In this document: positions 1 through 5,085 of the stretch, in pieces
Numbering within the stretch: the first letter of the stretch is position 1
Layout of the letters: each line of letters opens with the position of its first letter
DNA from: GCA-016699105 sp036518915
GTDB lineage: Bacteria > Patescibacteriota > Saccharimonadia > UBA4664
NCBI GenBank assembly: GCA_036518915.1
Contig: DATDME010000007.1
Location: 1-8,408 of the forward strand
Direction of reading: 5' to 3'
Length of the DNA: 8,408 nucleotides
Position numbers and translations under genes: made by a program
Notes under the pieces: generated by a model
Seen by the model: the letters and a program-made list of their open reading frames with translations, nothing else
What the model was told of the DNA's origin: nothing
Database searches by the model: none

Positions 1-4
1 AGCT

Positions 5-352
5 ATGCAACCACCGCTTACGCCCGCCGTGTTCCACATTCTCCTGGCGCTCGTCCAGGGCGACCAGCACGGCTACGGCATCATGAAGCATGCTGAGCAC
101 CAGTCCGACGGCAAAGTCAAACTGGGGCCGGCCACGCTTTACACCACTATCCGTAAATTACAAAACGCCGATTACTTGGAAGAATTATCTGAGCGGCCCG
201 ACACCGAGCTGGACGACGCTCGCCGCCGTTACTACCGCCTGACGCCCGCCGGCCGCCAACTCTTGGGCGCCGAGCTCGAGCGCATGGACCGGCTCGTTCG
301 GCTTGGTTCCCGCCTCGGCGCGTACCACCGCACGGATTTCGGCCGTGCCTAG
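5..352 (+). CDS. PadR family transcriptional regulator
   Basis: A short (115 aa) winged-helix DNA-binding protein of the PadR family, which usually represses a neighbouring membrane or efflux gene. The N-terminal LTPAVFHILLAL followed by GDQHGYGIMK is the family's first helix and turn. LGPATLYTTIRKLQNADYLEE (residues about 41-61) is the recognition helix, and RRRYYRLTPAGRQLL (about 73-87) is the wing leading to the C-terminal dimerisation helix. The length matches the short PadR group. The ATG at position 5 is plausible, but only four bases of upstream sequence are visible, so a start before the window cannot be excluded and the promoter is not seen. The gene ends inside the start of the next gene (8-nt overlap), which implies translational coupling. 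The inducer is unknown. Confidence 0.9.
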   Translation: MQPPLTPAVFHILLALVQGDQHGYGIMKHAEHQSDGKVKLGPATLYTTIRKLQNADYLEELSERPDTELDDARRRYYRLTPAGRQLLGAELERMDRLVRLGSRLGAYHRTDFGRA

Positions 353-1235
353 CCGCCACCGCATTTACGCGTTCATCGTGAAGTGCTATCCCGCCGACTT
401 CCGCGAGCATTACGGCCGCGAACTCCTCCAACTATTTGCTGACCTCACCAACCCCCGCCTGCCCGGATATACCCCGCCCAATTACGTCGCACTCTACGCC
501 AACGGCATTTGGGGCGCCGTCAAAGAGCAGGCCCGCTCCATCCGCCATAAAGTAATGGGAGACCAATCCGTGCCAAAACCAAAATTCCCGCTAATCCGCC
601 GGCCATACATCGTCGCCGGCATCATCACCCTCGTGGTAGTAATCGTGCCCGCGCTGGCCAGTCGTTTCTGGCAGTATGATAGTCCGGTGCAGGCCGCTAT
701 CCGGGCCTACGAGCTAGGCGCCAGAATTACGAAAGTTCAAGATTCGGTCAATTTTGGCTACGACGATGTGGCCAGCAGCTTCGTCAATGAGTACGTCGAT
801 TACACCTACTACCACAAGGGTAACAACCGGGTCGGTTATAACAGCGACTATGCCGTTAAAGGCACCAGCGCACTCGGTACTTTCGACGCGGCCGTGAAGG
901 GCCAATACAAGTCGATGCAGCCCGGTTTTGACCCGCTCATTTGCGGAACGTCCGTGCCTAAAAGTGTTACGTATTCTACGGCTGGCAATCCAATGAATAT
1001 GCTTGGCCTTGCGACCGTTGAGGCCGACTTTACCTATGCGGACGGCAGCCAGGGGCTCGTCGATTATGAGCTTGAGCTTGATCAATCCAAATCCACCCAC
1101 GGCACGTGGTACGTTACCGGTGTGACATGCAAATCCCTGAACAATGCCGCCAACCATCCGTACGTCTTGAGGTACGAGCCCACCGACAACGAGCGAACCT
1201 ACGACACCCGCAATGACCGGGTGTTTGCCCGCTAA
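345..1235 (+). CDS. PadR-associated single-pass membrane protein
   Basis: An unrecognised membrane protein of 296 aa when started at GTG 345, which overlaps the padR stop by 8 nt. An upstream in-frame TTG at 303 would add 14 residues buried in padR and is less likely. Residues 7-35 contain YPADFREHYGREL (15-27), a motif I associate with proteins encoded next to PadR regulators. A basic stretch (RR at 85-86) precedes one strong membrane helix at about 88-108. The remaining roughly 185 residues would lie outside the cytoplasm. They are rich in Tyr and Asp, with WY at 255-256 and two cysteines (200 and 262) that could pair. The N-terminal 80 residues would be cytoplasmic. Coupling to padR suggests the regulator controls this gene, perhaps in envelope stress or sensing. 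That role is inference, since no enzyme motif is visible. Confidence 0.8.
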   Translation: MPSRHRIYAFIVKCYPADFREHYGRELLQLFADLTNPRLPGYTPPNYVALYANGIWGAVKEQARSIRHKVMGDQSVPKPKFPLIRRPYIVAGIITLVVVIVPALASRFWQYDSPVQAAIRAYELGARITKVQDSVNFGYDDVASSFVNEYVDYTYYHKGNNRVGYNSDYAVKGTSALGTFDAAVKGQYKSMQPGFDPLICGTSVPKSVTYSTAGNPMNMLGLATVEADFTYADGSQGLVDYELELDQSKSTHGTWYVTGVTCKSLNNAANHPYVLRYEPTDNERTYDTRNDRVFAR

Positions 1236-1377
1236 TCCATTGCAGACCAAAAGCCCCGCGCCATCCGGACCCAATTCGTTTGCCGTGCGATACATCTATA
1301 TTCCCGTTGATACGGCCATCGCCGCCATCATAGCGGCTTGGGCACTTTGGCCGCGCCGGCAATTTGATTCCCTATAG
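1213..1377 (+). CDS. Possible 54-aa small membrane protein
   Basis: A short open frame from ATG 1213 to TAG 1377 overlaps the end of the preceding gene by 23 nt. It encodes 54 residues with one hydrophobic segment (IYIPVDTAIAAIIAAWALW, about residues 28-46) followed by basic RR. The helix followed by positive charges resembles a small single-pass protein. TTG 1240 and GTG 1285 are alternative starts. No Shine-Dalgarno or -10 element is obvious, and in GC-rich DNA a frame of this length can arise by chance. Without it, the stretch 1236-1417 holds only a dyad at 1363-1386. Confidence 0.25.
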   Translation: MTGCLPANPLQTKSPAPSGPNSFAVRYIYIPVDTAIAAIIAAWALWPRRQFDSL

Positions 1378-1386
1378 GGTGTCAAA
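1363..1386. promoter_or_regulatory. 24-bp imperfect dyad upstream of dnaJ
   Basis: A perfect 10-bp palindrome CCCTATAGGG (1370-1379) is flanked by TTTGA (1363-1367) and TCAAA (1382-1386) with the same centre, giving 10 of 12 paired positions. No T-run follows on either strand, so it is not a standard terminator. It lies about 32 bp before the CIRCE element and could be a second operator. The binding protein is unknown. Confidence 0.35.
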
Positions 1387-1417
1387 AATCGTAATTCGCC
1401 ATTTACGGCCTCCCCGC

Positions 1418-1444
1418 CTAGCACTCCCGCCCCCTGAGTGCTAT
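1418..1444. promoter_or_regulatory. CIRCE operator (HrcA binding site) for dnaJ
   Basis: TAGCACTC (1419-1426), a 9-nt spacer and GAGTGCTA (1436-1443) reproduce the CIRCE consensus TTAGCACTC-N9-GAGTGCTAA except for the outermost base on each side. Spacing and arms are exact. CIRCE is the binding site of the heat-shock repressor HrcA. The right arm overlaps the dnaJ -10 box, so bound HrcA would block RNA polymerase directly. No hrcA gene is in the window. Confidence 0.93.
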
Positions 1445-1447
1445 AAT
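1439..1447 (+). promoter_or_regulatory. Extended -10 promoter of dnaJ
   Basis: TGCTATAAT is a perfect extended -10 (TGn plus TATAAT at 1442-1447). Its TGCTA is also the end of the CIRCE right arm. A -35 is poor: CTAGCA at 18 nt spacing matches 3 of 6. The predicted transcript start is near A1454, giving an 18-nt leader without a good Shine-Dalgarno sequence before ATG 1472. Confidence 0.8.
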
Positions 1448-1471
1448 TAACCGAGAAATTACCCGGATATT

Positions 1472-2605
1472 ATGGCAACCAAGCGCGACTACTACGACAT
1501 TCTCGGCATTTCCAAATCGGCCTCGGCGGATGAAATTAAGAAGGCTTACCGCAAGCTGGCCATGGAGCATCATCCCGACCGGCATGGCGGCGACGACGCG
1601 CAGTTCAAGGAAATTGGCGAGGCCTACGAGGCTCTCAAGGACCCGCAAAAACGCGCCGCCTACGACCAGTTCGGCCACGCCGGCGCGCAGGGCAACCCGT
1701 TTGCCGGCGGTGGCAACCCGTTCGGCGGGGGCGGGGGAGCCGGCTACGCTGGTGGCGCCCAGGGTTTTGAAGGCTTTGATTTTGGCGACATCCTCAACCA
1801 GTTTATGGGCGGCACCGGTTTTGGCGGCCAGCGCCAGAGCGGCCCGCCGCGCGGCCAAGACCTCGAAGTTACCGCCACGCTTGATTTCCACGAGGCTGTG
1901 TTTGGCGTGACGAAAGAGCTCTCCATCACACTCGATGACGGCTGCGAGCACTGCGACGGCCGCGGCGCCGAACCCGGCACCAAACTCAAAACCTGTGACA
2001 CCTGCAAAGGCCGCGGCCAAGTCACCCGCGTGCAGCAAACGATTTTGGGCGCCATCCAGCAGACCAGCGTGTGCCAAAGCTGCCATGGTCGGGGCCAAAT
2101 CCCGGAAAAACCTTGCACCGTCTGCCACGGCACCGGCGTGCACCGCCGCACCAAGCTGCTCAGCGTCAAAATTCCGGCCGGCGTTGATAACGGCGCCACC
2201 ATCCGTCTCAGCGGCCAGGGCGGCGCGGCCAAGGGCGGCGGTCCCCGCGGCGATCTGTACGTGCGCATCCGCGTGCGGCCCGACCGCCGCTTTGAGCGCG
2301 ACGGCCACGACATCCTCACCGAGGCGCACGTCTCCATGGCGGCGGCCGCGCTGGGCACCCAAGTGGAGGTTGAAACTGTGGATGGCCCGGTCACGCTCAA
2401 GGTGCCGGCTGGCACTCAATCCGGCAAAACGTTTAAGCTCTCGGGACGCGGCGTGCCCAGCCTGGGTCGCAGCACCACCCGCGGCGACCACCTCGTCACC
2501 ATCACGGTTGACATCCCCACCAAACTCACGAGCCGCCAGCGCGAGCTCTTGGAAGCCTTTGCGACCGAGGCCGATCCCAAGACCAAAAAAGGATTCTGGA
2601 AGTAA
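1472..2605 (+). CDS. dnaJ: Chaperone protein DnaJ (Hsp40)
   Basis: A co-chaperone that delivers unfolded proteins to DnaK and stimulates its ATPase in the cytoplasm. At 377 aa it is a full-length type I DnaJ. The J domain spans residues 5-70 with the essential HPD at 34-36. A Gly/Phe-rich linker (71-128) contains a duplicated GNPF unit. The zinc-binding domain has four CxxCxGxG repeats at C158/C161, C175/C178, C201/C204 and C215/C218. C-terminal substrate-binding and dimerisation domains follow from about 225. The insertion GGDD after HPDRH and the FKEIGEAYEAL that follows resemble Patescibacteria DnaJ proteins. The gene stands alone: no grpE, dnaK or hrcA is next to it, although CIRCE control is clear. 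The ATG at 1472 fits the start of the J domain exactly. Confidence 0.98.
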   Translation: MATKRDYYDILGISKSASADEIKKAYRKLAMEHHPDRHGGDDAQFKEIGEAYEALKDPQKRAAYDQFGHAGAQGNPFAGGGNPFGGGGGAGYAGGAQGFEGFDFGDILNQFMGGTGFGGQRQSGPPRGQDLEVTATLDFHEAVFGVTKELSITLDDGCEHCDGRGAEPGTKLKTCDTCKGRGQVTRVQQTILGAIQQTSVCQSCHGRGQIPEKPCTVCHGTGVHRRTKLLSVKIPAGVDNGATIRLSGQGGAAKGGGPRGDLYVRIRVRPDRRFERDGHDILTEAHVSMAAAALGTQVEVETVDGPVTLKVPAGTQSGKTFKLSGRGVPSLGRSTTRGDHLVTITVDIPTKLTSRQRELLEAFATEADPKTKKGFWK

Positions 2606-2619
2606 TTACCGCGCGGTAA
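2606..2619. promoter_or_regulatory. 14-bp perfect palindrome after dnaJ, candidate operator
   Basis: TTACCGCGCGGTAA is a perfect palindrome that starts at the base after the dnaJ stop codon. It coincides with the position expected for the -35 region (TTACCG, 2606-2611) of the next gene's promoter. It resembles operators of dimeric helix-turn-helix repressors such as the TetR family. A 7-bp hairpin without loop or T-run is a poor terminator, so an operator is the better reading. The regulator is unknown. Confidence 0.4.
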
Positions 2620-2625
2620 ATCTTA

Positions 2626-2634
2626 TGGTACAGT
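2626..2634 (+). promoter_or_regulatory. Extended -10 promoter for the gene at 2659
   Basis: TGGTACAGT consists of TG, one base and TACAGT (4 of 6 matches to TATAAT). TTACCG lies 17 nt upstream at 2606-2611 as a weak -35. The predicted start is near 2641, leaving an 18-nt leader that contains the Shine-Dalgarno sequence at 2644-2649. Confidence 0.45.
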
Positions 2635-2643
2635 CGAAGCCAT

Positions 2644-2649
2644 AAGAGG
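2644..2649 (+). promoter_or_regulatory. Shine-Dalgarno AAGAGG for GTG 2659
   Basis: AAGAGG lies 9 nt before GTG 2659 and supports that start codon. This shows that the real gene begins in a frame different from the longer open frame that covers its second half. Confidence 0.6.
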
Positions 2650-2658
2650 TTTGTAACC

Positions 2659-3062
2659 GTGCTCACATTTTTGCCCTTAACTGCCATCATGGGCATCGTC
2701 ACGGTCCTTGTGATGTTGACGGCTTGGCTCTACGTCCGCGCCCAGGTCAAACAAACCGGGCTACCGCCTCAGTTCTCCATCTTGATGATGTTGCTGTTCT
2801 TCGCAAGACCCAAGGCATCCGCCGCCTGAAATCGGTCATTCTTTTCGTAGCGTTCCTGATGTTCATGGTCGCCGGTCCCCTGCATGACGTGGCCCGCACC
2901 GCCGAGCAATACGCCGTTGCCGACTTACTCACCATCGTGGGCGTGATTGTGATGGGGACTGGCGTAGCCCTGCGGCTGCGCCAGGGCGTTACGCTTGACC
3001 CGGCCCAGCCACTCCAGCCACCCCAGCCTCGGCCGGTTATGGCCCCCTCCAACACCGTTTAG
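2659..3062 (+). pseudogene. Small membrane protein gene split by a frameshift
   Basis: The gene begins at GTG 2659 with a good Shine-Dalgarno sequence. The first frame encodes 56 residues with a membrane helix (about residues 4-26) and the hydrophobic FSILMMLLFF (39-48), then stops at TGA 2827-2829. A second frame, shifted by -1, is open to TAG 3060-3062. It encodes two more helices (VILFVAFLMFMVAGPL and LLTIVGVIVMGTGVALRL) and a Pro-rich tail. The second part has no good start at its beginning; ATG 2859 would cut the first of its helices. One extra base near 2802 would join the halves as LLFF-R-KTQGIRRLK, giving about 134 aa with three or four helices. Either a real inactivating deletion or a sequencing error fits. 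The heptamer here is not a recognised slippery site. The family is not recognised. Confidence 0.6.
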
Positions 3063-3124
3063 GCCGGCCTGCCTGGCGCGCCTGGGCGCGTAAGGAACGT
3101 GTCATTTGTTTTGCGTTTGCTATA

Positions 3125-3766
3125 CTAACTCCCGGCGTACCAGTCGGTGGGGTTCACCTCAGAAATCGTCGTGCCCGACGTTACGGTCACGGGCAAATAT
3201 TTGGCGTGCAGGCTGCCCGGGCAATTGCTGCTCGAGCTGGGGTTCGACGTACATTGGACGTACTGGTCGAAATAGGCCCGGTAAGACGTGTTAAAGCTGC
3301 CCTGCGGCTGCTGCAGGCTGGCATACACATAATAGGTGCCGGCCGGCAAGCTGAAGCTGTAGGCCAGGTTATTGCCGCCTGGGAACACAGTACAAAAATG
3401 CACGCTGCTATCGCTGACGCTTTCAGCGCAGATTTGCTGGGCCGGCGCTGTGCCGGCGGGGAAGCCGGCGGAGCCTTCAACCGTGCCGGTTTTGCTGGCC
3501 GAAACAGTCGGCAGGGGAGTCGGCGAGGCGGGCGCCGGCGCTTCTCCCGGCGTGGGGCTCGGTGATGCCGGCGCCCACACCCAGCGGCCTGAGCCAAAGC
3601 CGCTCACCGCCGCCCAGGCCAGGCCGCCGAGCAGCGCCAGCGTCAACAGCAGGCCCACCGCCGCTGCCAGCCATTGCGTGCCCCGGCCCGTGTGGGACCG
3701 CACCGCCGGCTGGGCTGGCTTGCGGCGCAGACGGTATTGCGGTGGCTGCGGCGTCCCGTTATTCAT
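3125..3766 (-). CDS. Membrane-anchored surface protein with Pro/Ser linker
   Basis: A 213-aa protein of unknown family. A basic cytoplasmic N-terminus (YRLRRKP at 11-17) precedes one membrane helix at about 32-56, so the C-terminus should face outward. A Pro/Ser/Thr/Ala-rich linker (66-90) follows. The extracellular domain (about 93-213) contains four cysteines (113, 125, 172, 182), likely two disulfides. It has beta-rich sequence such as YSFSLPAGTYYVYA (136-149), as found in small transthyretin- or carboxypeptidase-regulatory-like sandwich domains, and ends with VTVTSGTTISEVNPTDWY. The fold assignment is tentative. The start ATG 3766 fits a -10 (TAGCAT) 7 nt upstream, suggesting a leaderless mRNA. 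The gene converges with the frameshifted membrane gene and diverges from the gene at 3790. It may be an adhesin or host-contact protein, but that is speculation. Confidence 0.85.
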   Translation of the reverse strand: MNNGTPQPPQYRLRRKPAQPAVRSHTGRGTQWLAAAVGLLLTLALLGGLAWAAVSGFGSGRWVWAPASPSPTPGEAPAPASPTPLPTVSASKTGTVEGSAGFPAGTAPAQQICAESVSDSSVHFCTVFPGGNNLAYSFSLPAGTYYVYASLQQPQGSFNTSYRAYFDQYVQCTSNPSSSSNCPGSLHAKYLPVTVTSGTTISEVNPTDWYAGS

Positions 3767-3772
3767 TAGGCT

Positions 3773-3784
3773 TATGCTACCATA
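3773..3784. promoter_or_regulatory. Shared bidirectional -10 between two divergent genes
   Basis: TATGCTACCATA is palindromic at 10 of 12 positions. On the + strand it reads TG-C-TACCAT (hexamer 3778-3783) and ATG 3790 follows 6 nt later. On the - strand it reads TG-G-TAGCAT (hexamer 3779-3774) and ATG 3766 follows 7 nt later. Both are extended -10 elements and both predict transcription starting at or next to the start codon. The start codons are separated by only 23 bp. Confidence 0.7.
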
Positions 3785-3789
3785 GAACC

Positions 3790-4269
3790 ATGGTTCTGCC
3801 TGCCCTCAATATCACCATGTTGATTGGCGCCGGCCTGGCTCTGGGCGCCGTCTATGGGATTGTGGCCGGCAAGCAGCGGTTGCGCATCCTCATTTTGAGC
3901 GTGTATGTCGGAATTGTGCTATCCCAACAGGTGGTCGACCCGCTCGTGCCCTACGCCCATGGCCTGTCGCGCGACCAACTGAGCTGGGTCTTACTCGGTG
4001 TGCCCATTCTGATTTTTGGTTTCTTTGGCGTGATGCACGCCAAGGGCCATAACAAGGGCGCCCTCATTGCCAATGTGATCGTGGGCCTGCTGACCGCCGC
4101 CCTCATTATCTCCACGATCGTCTCGGTCTTGCCGCCCTCCGAGCAAGCCAACCTCAACCGCGACTCCTTCCTGGCCATCAACCTCGGCCAAGCCCACCTC
4201 TGGCTGCTCGGACTCCTGCCGGTGGTTGCGCTCCTGCTCGGCTTCATGCGCTCCGAAAAACACGGCTAG
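3790..4269 (+). CDS. Five-helix integral membrane protein, unknown function
   Basis: A 159-aa, very hydrophobic protein with five likely membrane helices at about 7-27, 32-49, 63-84, 90-114 and 135-153. A short loop carries KGHNKG (85-90). A more polar segment (115-134) precedes the last helix, and the tail is basic (RSEKHG). No catalytic or transporter motif is visible and I do not recognise the family; CvpA-like or other small envelope proteins are possible. ATG 3790 is preferred because a TG-n-TACCAT box ends 6 nt before it. Longer in-frame readings would run through the divergent gene and its promoter. The gene is transcribed away from the surface protein at 3125-3766 and may be co-expressed with it from the shared promoter. 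It ends 67 nt before the tRNA. Confidence 0.85.
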   Translation: MVLPALNITMLIGAGLALGAVYGIVAGKQRLRILILSVYVGIVLSQQVVDPLVPYAHGLSRDQLSWVLLGVPILIFGFFGVMHAKGHNKGALIANVIVGLLTAALIISTIVSVLPPSEQANLNRDSFLAINLGQAHLWLLGLLPVVALLLGFMRSEKHG

Positions 4270-4277
4270 CTCCAAAC

Positions 4278-4306
4278 TTGATTTTTACCTCAAATTCGGG
4301 TACGAT
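4278..4306 (+). promoter_or_regulatory. Promoter of tRNA-Lys
   Basis: TTGATT (4278-4283) and TACGAT (4301-4306) are separated by 17 nt and each matches its consensus at 4 of 6 bases. The predicted start near 4313 gives a 24-nt 5' leader. The leader contains CCGCA (4323-4327), which can pair with TGCGG (4334-4338), including the first two bases of the tRNA. Confidence 0.55.
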
Positions 4307-4336
4307 TTACCAGTTCGCCCGTCCGCATATCTGTGC

Positions 4337-4413
4337 GGGCCCATAGCTCAGTAGGTTAGAGCAGCTGCCTTTTAAGCAGCGTGTCCTGGGTTCGAGCCCC
4401 AGTGGGCCCTCCA
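4337..4413 (+). tRNA. tRNA-Lys (anticodon TTT)
   Basis: A complete cloverleaf. The acceptor stem GGGCCCA (4337-4343) pairs with TGGGCCC (4403-4409). T8 and A9 are followed by a D stem GCTC/GAGC. The anticodon stem GCTGC/GCAGC has loop CTTTTAA, with TTT at 4371-4373. The T arm is CTGGG-TTCGAGC-CCCAG. CCA is encoded (4411-4413). The discriminator base 73 is T (4410), whereas bacterial lysine tRNAs normally have A or G. The CCA end also forms the first three pairs of the terminator hairpin. Confidence 0.97.
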
Positions 4414-4454
4414 TAACAAAAGCCTCACCCAGCCTGGTGGGGCTTTTGTTATGG
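4411..4454. terminator. Bidirectional terminator hairpin between tRNA-Lys and the HD gene
   Basis: A 14-bp perfect stem (4411-4424 with 4441-4454) continues through one T-G wobble and CACC/GGTG to a 6-nt loop (4430-4435), 19 bp in total. Each strand carries a TTTTGTT run in its 3' arm, so it can end transcription both ways. It includes the CCA end of the tRNA on the + strand and the TAA stop (4451-4449) of the convergent HD gene on the - strand. Confidence 0.85.
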
Positions 4455-5060
4455 GGCTAAATCCGCCGCGCTCGCCTCGTCGCGAAATGTCTCCAGGAAC
4501 TGTTTCATAAAATCGTAGCGCTTTTGAGCGATGCGCTGGCCAGCCGTGGTATGCATGAAATTGAGCCACTCCATCTGAAAAGCAATTTGGTCGTGGATGT
4601 TTGTGTCACGGACGCCCTTAGTTGGCACGATGTTCGCCGGATCATAATCGGGCAGCTGCGCCTTTGAGGTATAGGCCCGCGCCAGGCCAATTGCGCCCAA
4701 GCCATCGATCATGTCGGCGTCCTGGACGATGTGCGTCAGCTTGCCTTCGGTGTGCAGGCCGCTGTGCTCAGCGACGGCCCGCACAATGCGCTCCTTGGCG
4801 GCCGCGCCAAAACTGGTGTACTCATCAAGCAGCTTCGTCGCCAGCGGCACGCCAGCCGGGCCGTGGCCCTTTTCTTCATCCTGGACCGTACGGCCCATGT
4901 CATGGAGCAGCCCGGCAACCTCGGCTTCATCGGTGTCATAGTCCTCGGTTGTAGCGATATATTTAGCCAGCGCCGCCACCCGCAAGGCATGCTTTTCATC
5001 GTGAGCGATATGAGACCCTTGCTGAAACAGACGGACAATTTCGGTGCGTAATTCATCCAT
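4449..5060 (-). CDS. HD-domain phosphohydrolase (YedJ-like)
   Basis: A 203-aa cytoplasmic protein of the HD superfamily, metal-dependent phosphohydrolases that usually act on nucleotides or related phosphate esters; the substrate here is unknown. Visible metal-binding positions are H24 in HALRVA, H53-D54 in GLLHDMG, H99 in AEHSG, and D114/D116 in VQDADMIDGLGAIGLARA. This last motif resembles the YedJ group. Length is near normal for that group. The open frame extends upstream to 5144 but runs into the peptidase gene. ATG 5060 is chosen because a perfect TGCTATAAT lies exactly 6 nt before it, predicting a leaderless mRNA, and because MDELRTEIV begins a normal first helix. It lies 25 nt downstream of the S51 peptidase gene but has its own promoter. 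The stop codon is inside the shared terminator. Confidence 0.9.
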   Translation of the reverse strand: MDELRTEIVRLFQQGSHIAHDEKHALRVAALAKYIATTEDYDTDEAEVAGLLHDMGRTVQDEEKGHGPAGVPLATKLLDEYTSFGAAAKERIVRAVAEHSGLHTEGKLTHIVQDADMIDGLGAIGLARAYTSKAQLPDYDPANIVPTKGVRDTNIHDQIAFQMEWLNFMHTTAGQRIAQKRYDFMKQFLETFRDEASAADLAP

Positions 5061-5066
5061 TGCCGC

Positions 5067-5075
5067 ATTATAGCA
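5067..5075 (-). promoter_or_regulatory. Extended -10 of the HD gene, leaderless
   Basis: On the - strand TG-C-TATAAT (hexamer 5072-5067) is a perfect extended -10, followed by 6 nt and ATG 5060. Transcription should begin at the A of the start codon. It lies in the 25-nt gap after the peptidase gene. Confidence 0.75.
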
Positions 5076-5085
5076 AGCATTCGGC

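Noticed and set aside
714..1295. 193-codon open frame on the - strand
   Set aside because: It is antisense to the PadR-associated membrane protein and has no recognisable motif or start signal.
1685..1760. Repetitive GGC-rich stretch within dnaJ
   Set aside because: This is the normal Gly/Phe linker of DnaJ with a duplicated GNPF unit, not a DNA repeat element.
1418..2491. Long open frame on the - strand opposite dnaJ (357 codons)
   Set aside because: It is fully antisense to an unambiguous dnaJ, is Ala/Gly/Val-rich with no domain, and such shadow frames are expected in GC-rich coding DNA.
1935..2645. 236-codon + strand open frame inside and past dnaJ
   Set aside because: It has Ala/Pro/Ser/Arg-rich low-complexity composition and is a shifted reading of dnaJ.
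3062..3090. GC-rich palindromes GGCCGGCC and GGCGCGCC and a CGCGC/GCGCG hairpin between convergent genes
   Set aside because: No T-run follows on either strand, and short GC palindromes are common in this base composition. It may be a weak transcription barrier at most.
3118..3126. TGCTATACT, a good extended -10 pointing right at the 3' end of the surface-protein gene
   Set aside because: No start codon or RNA gene follows at a sensible distance. An antisense transcript is possible but nothing else supports it.
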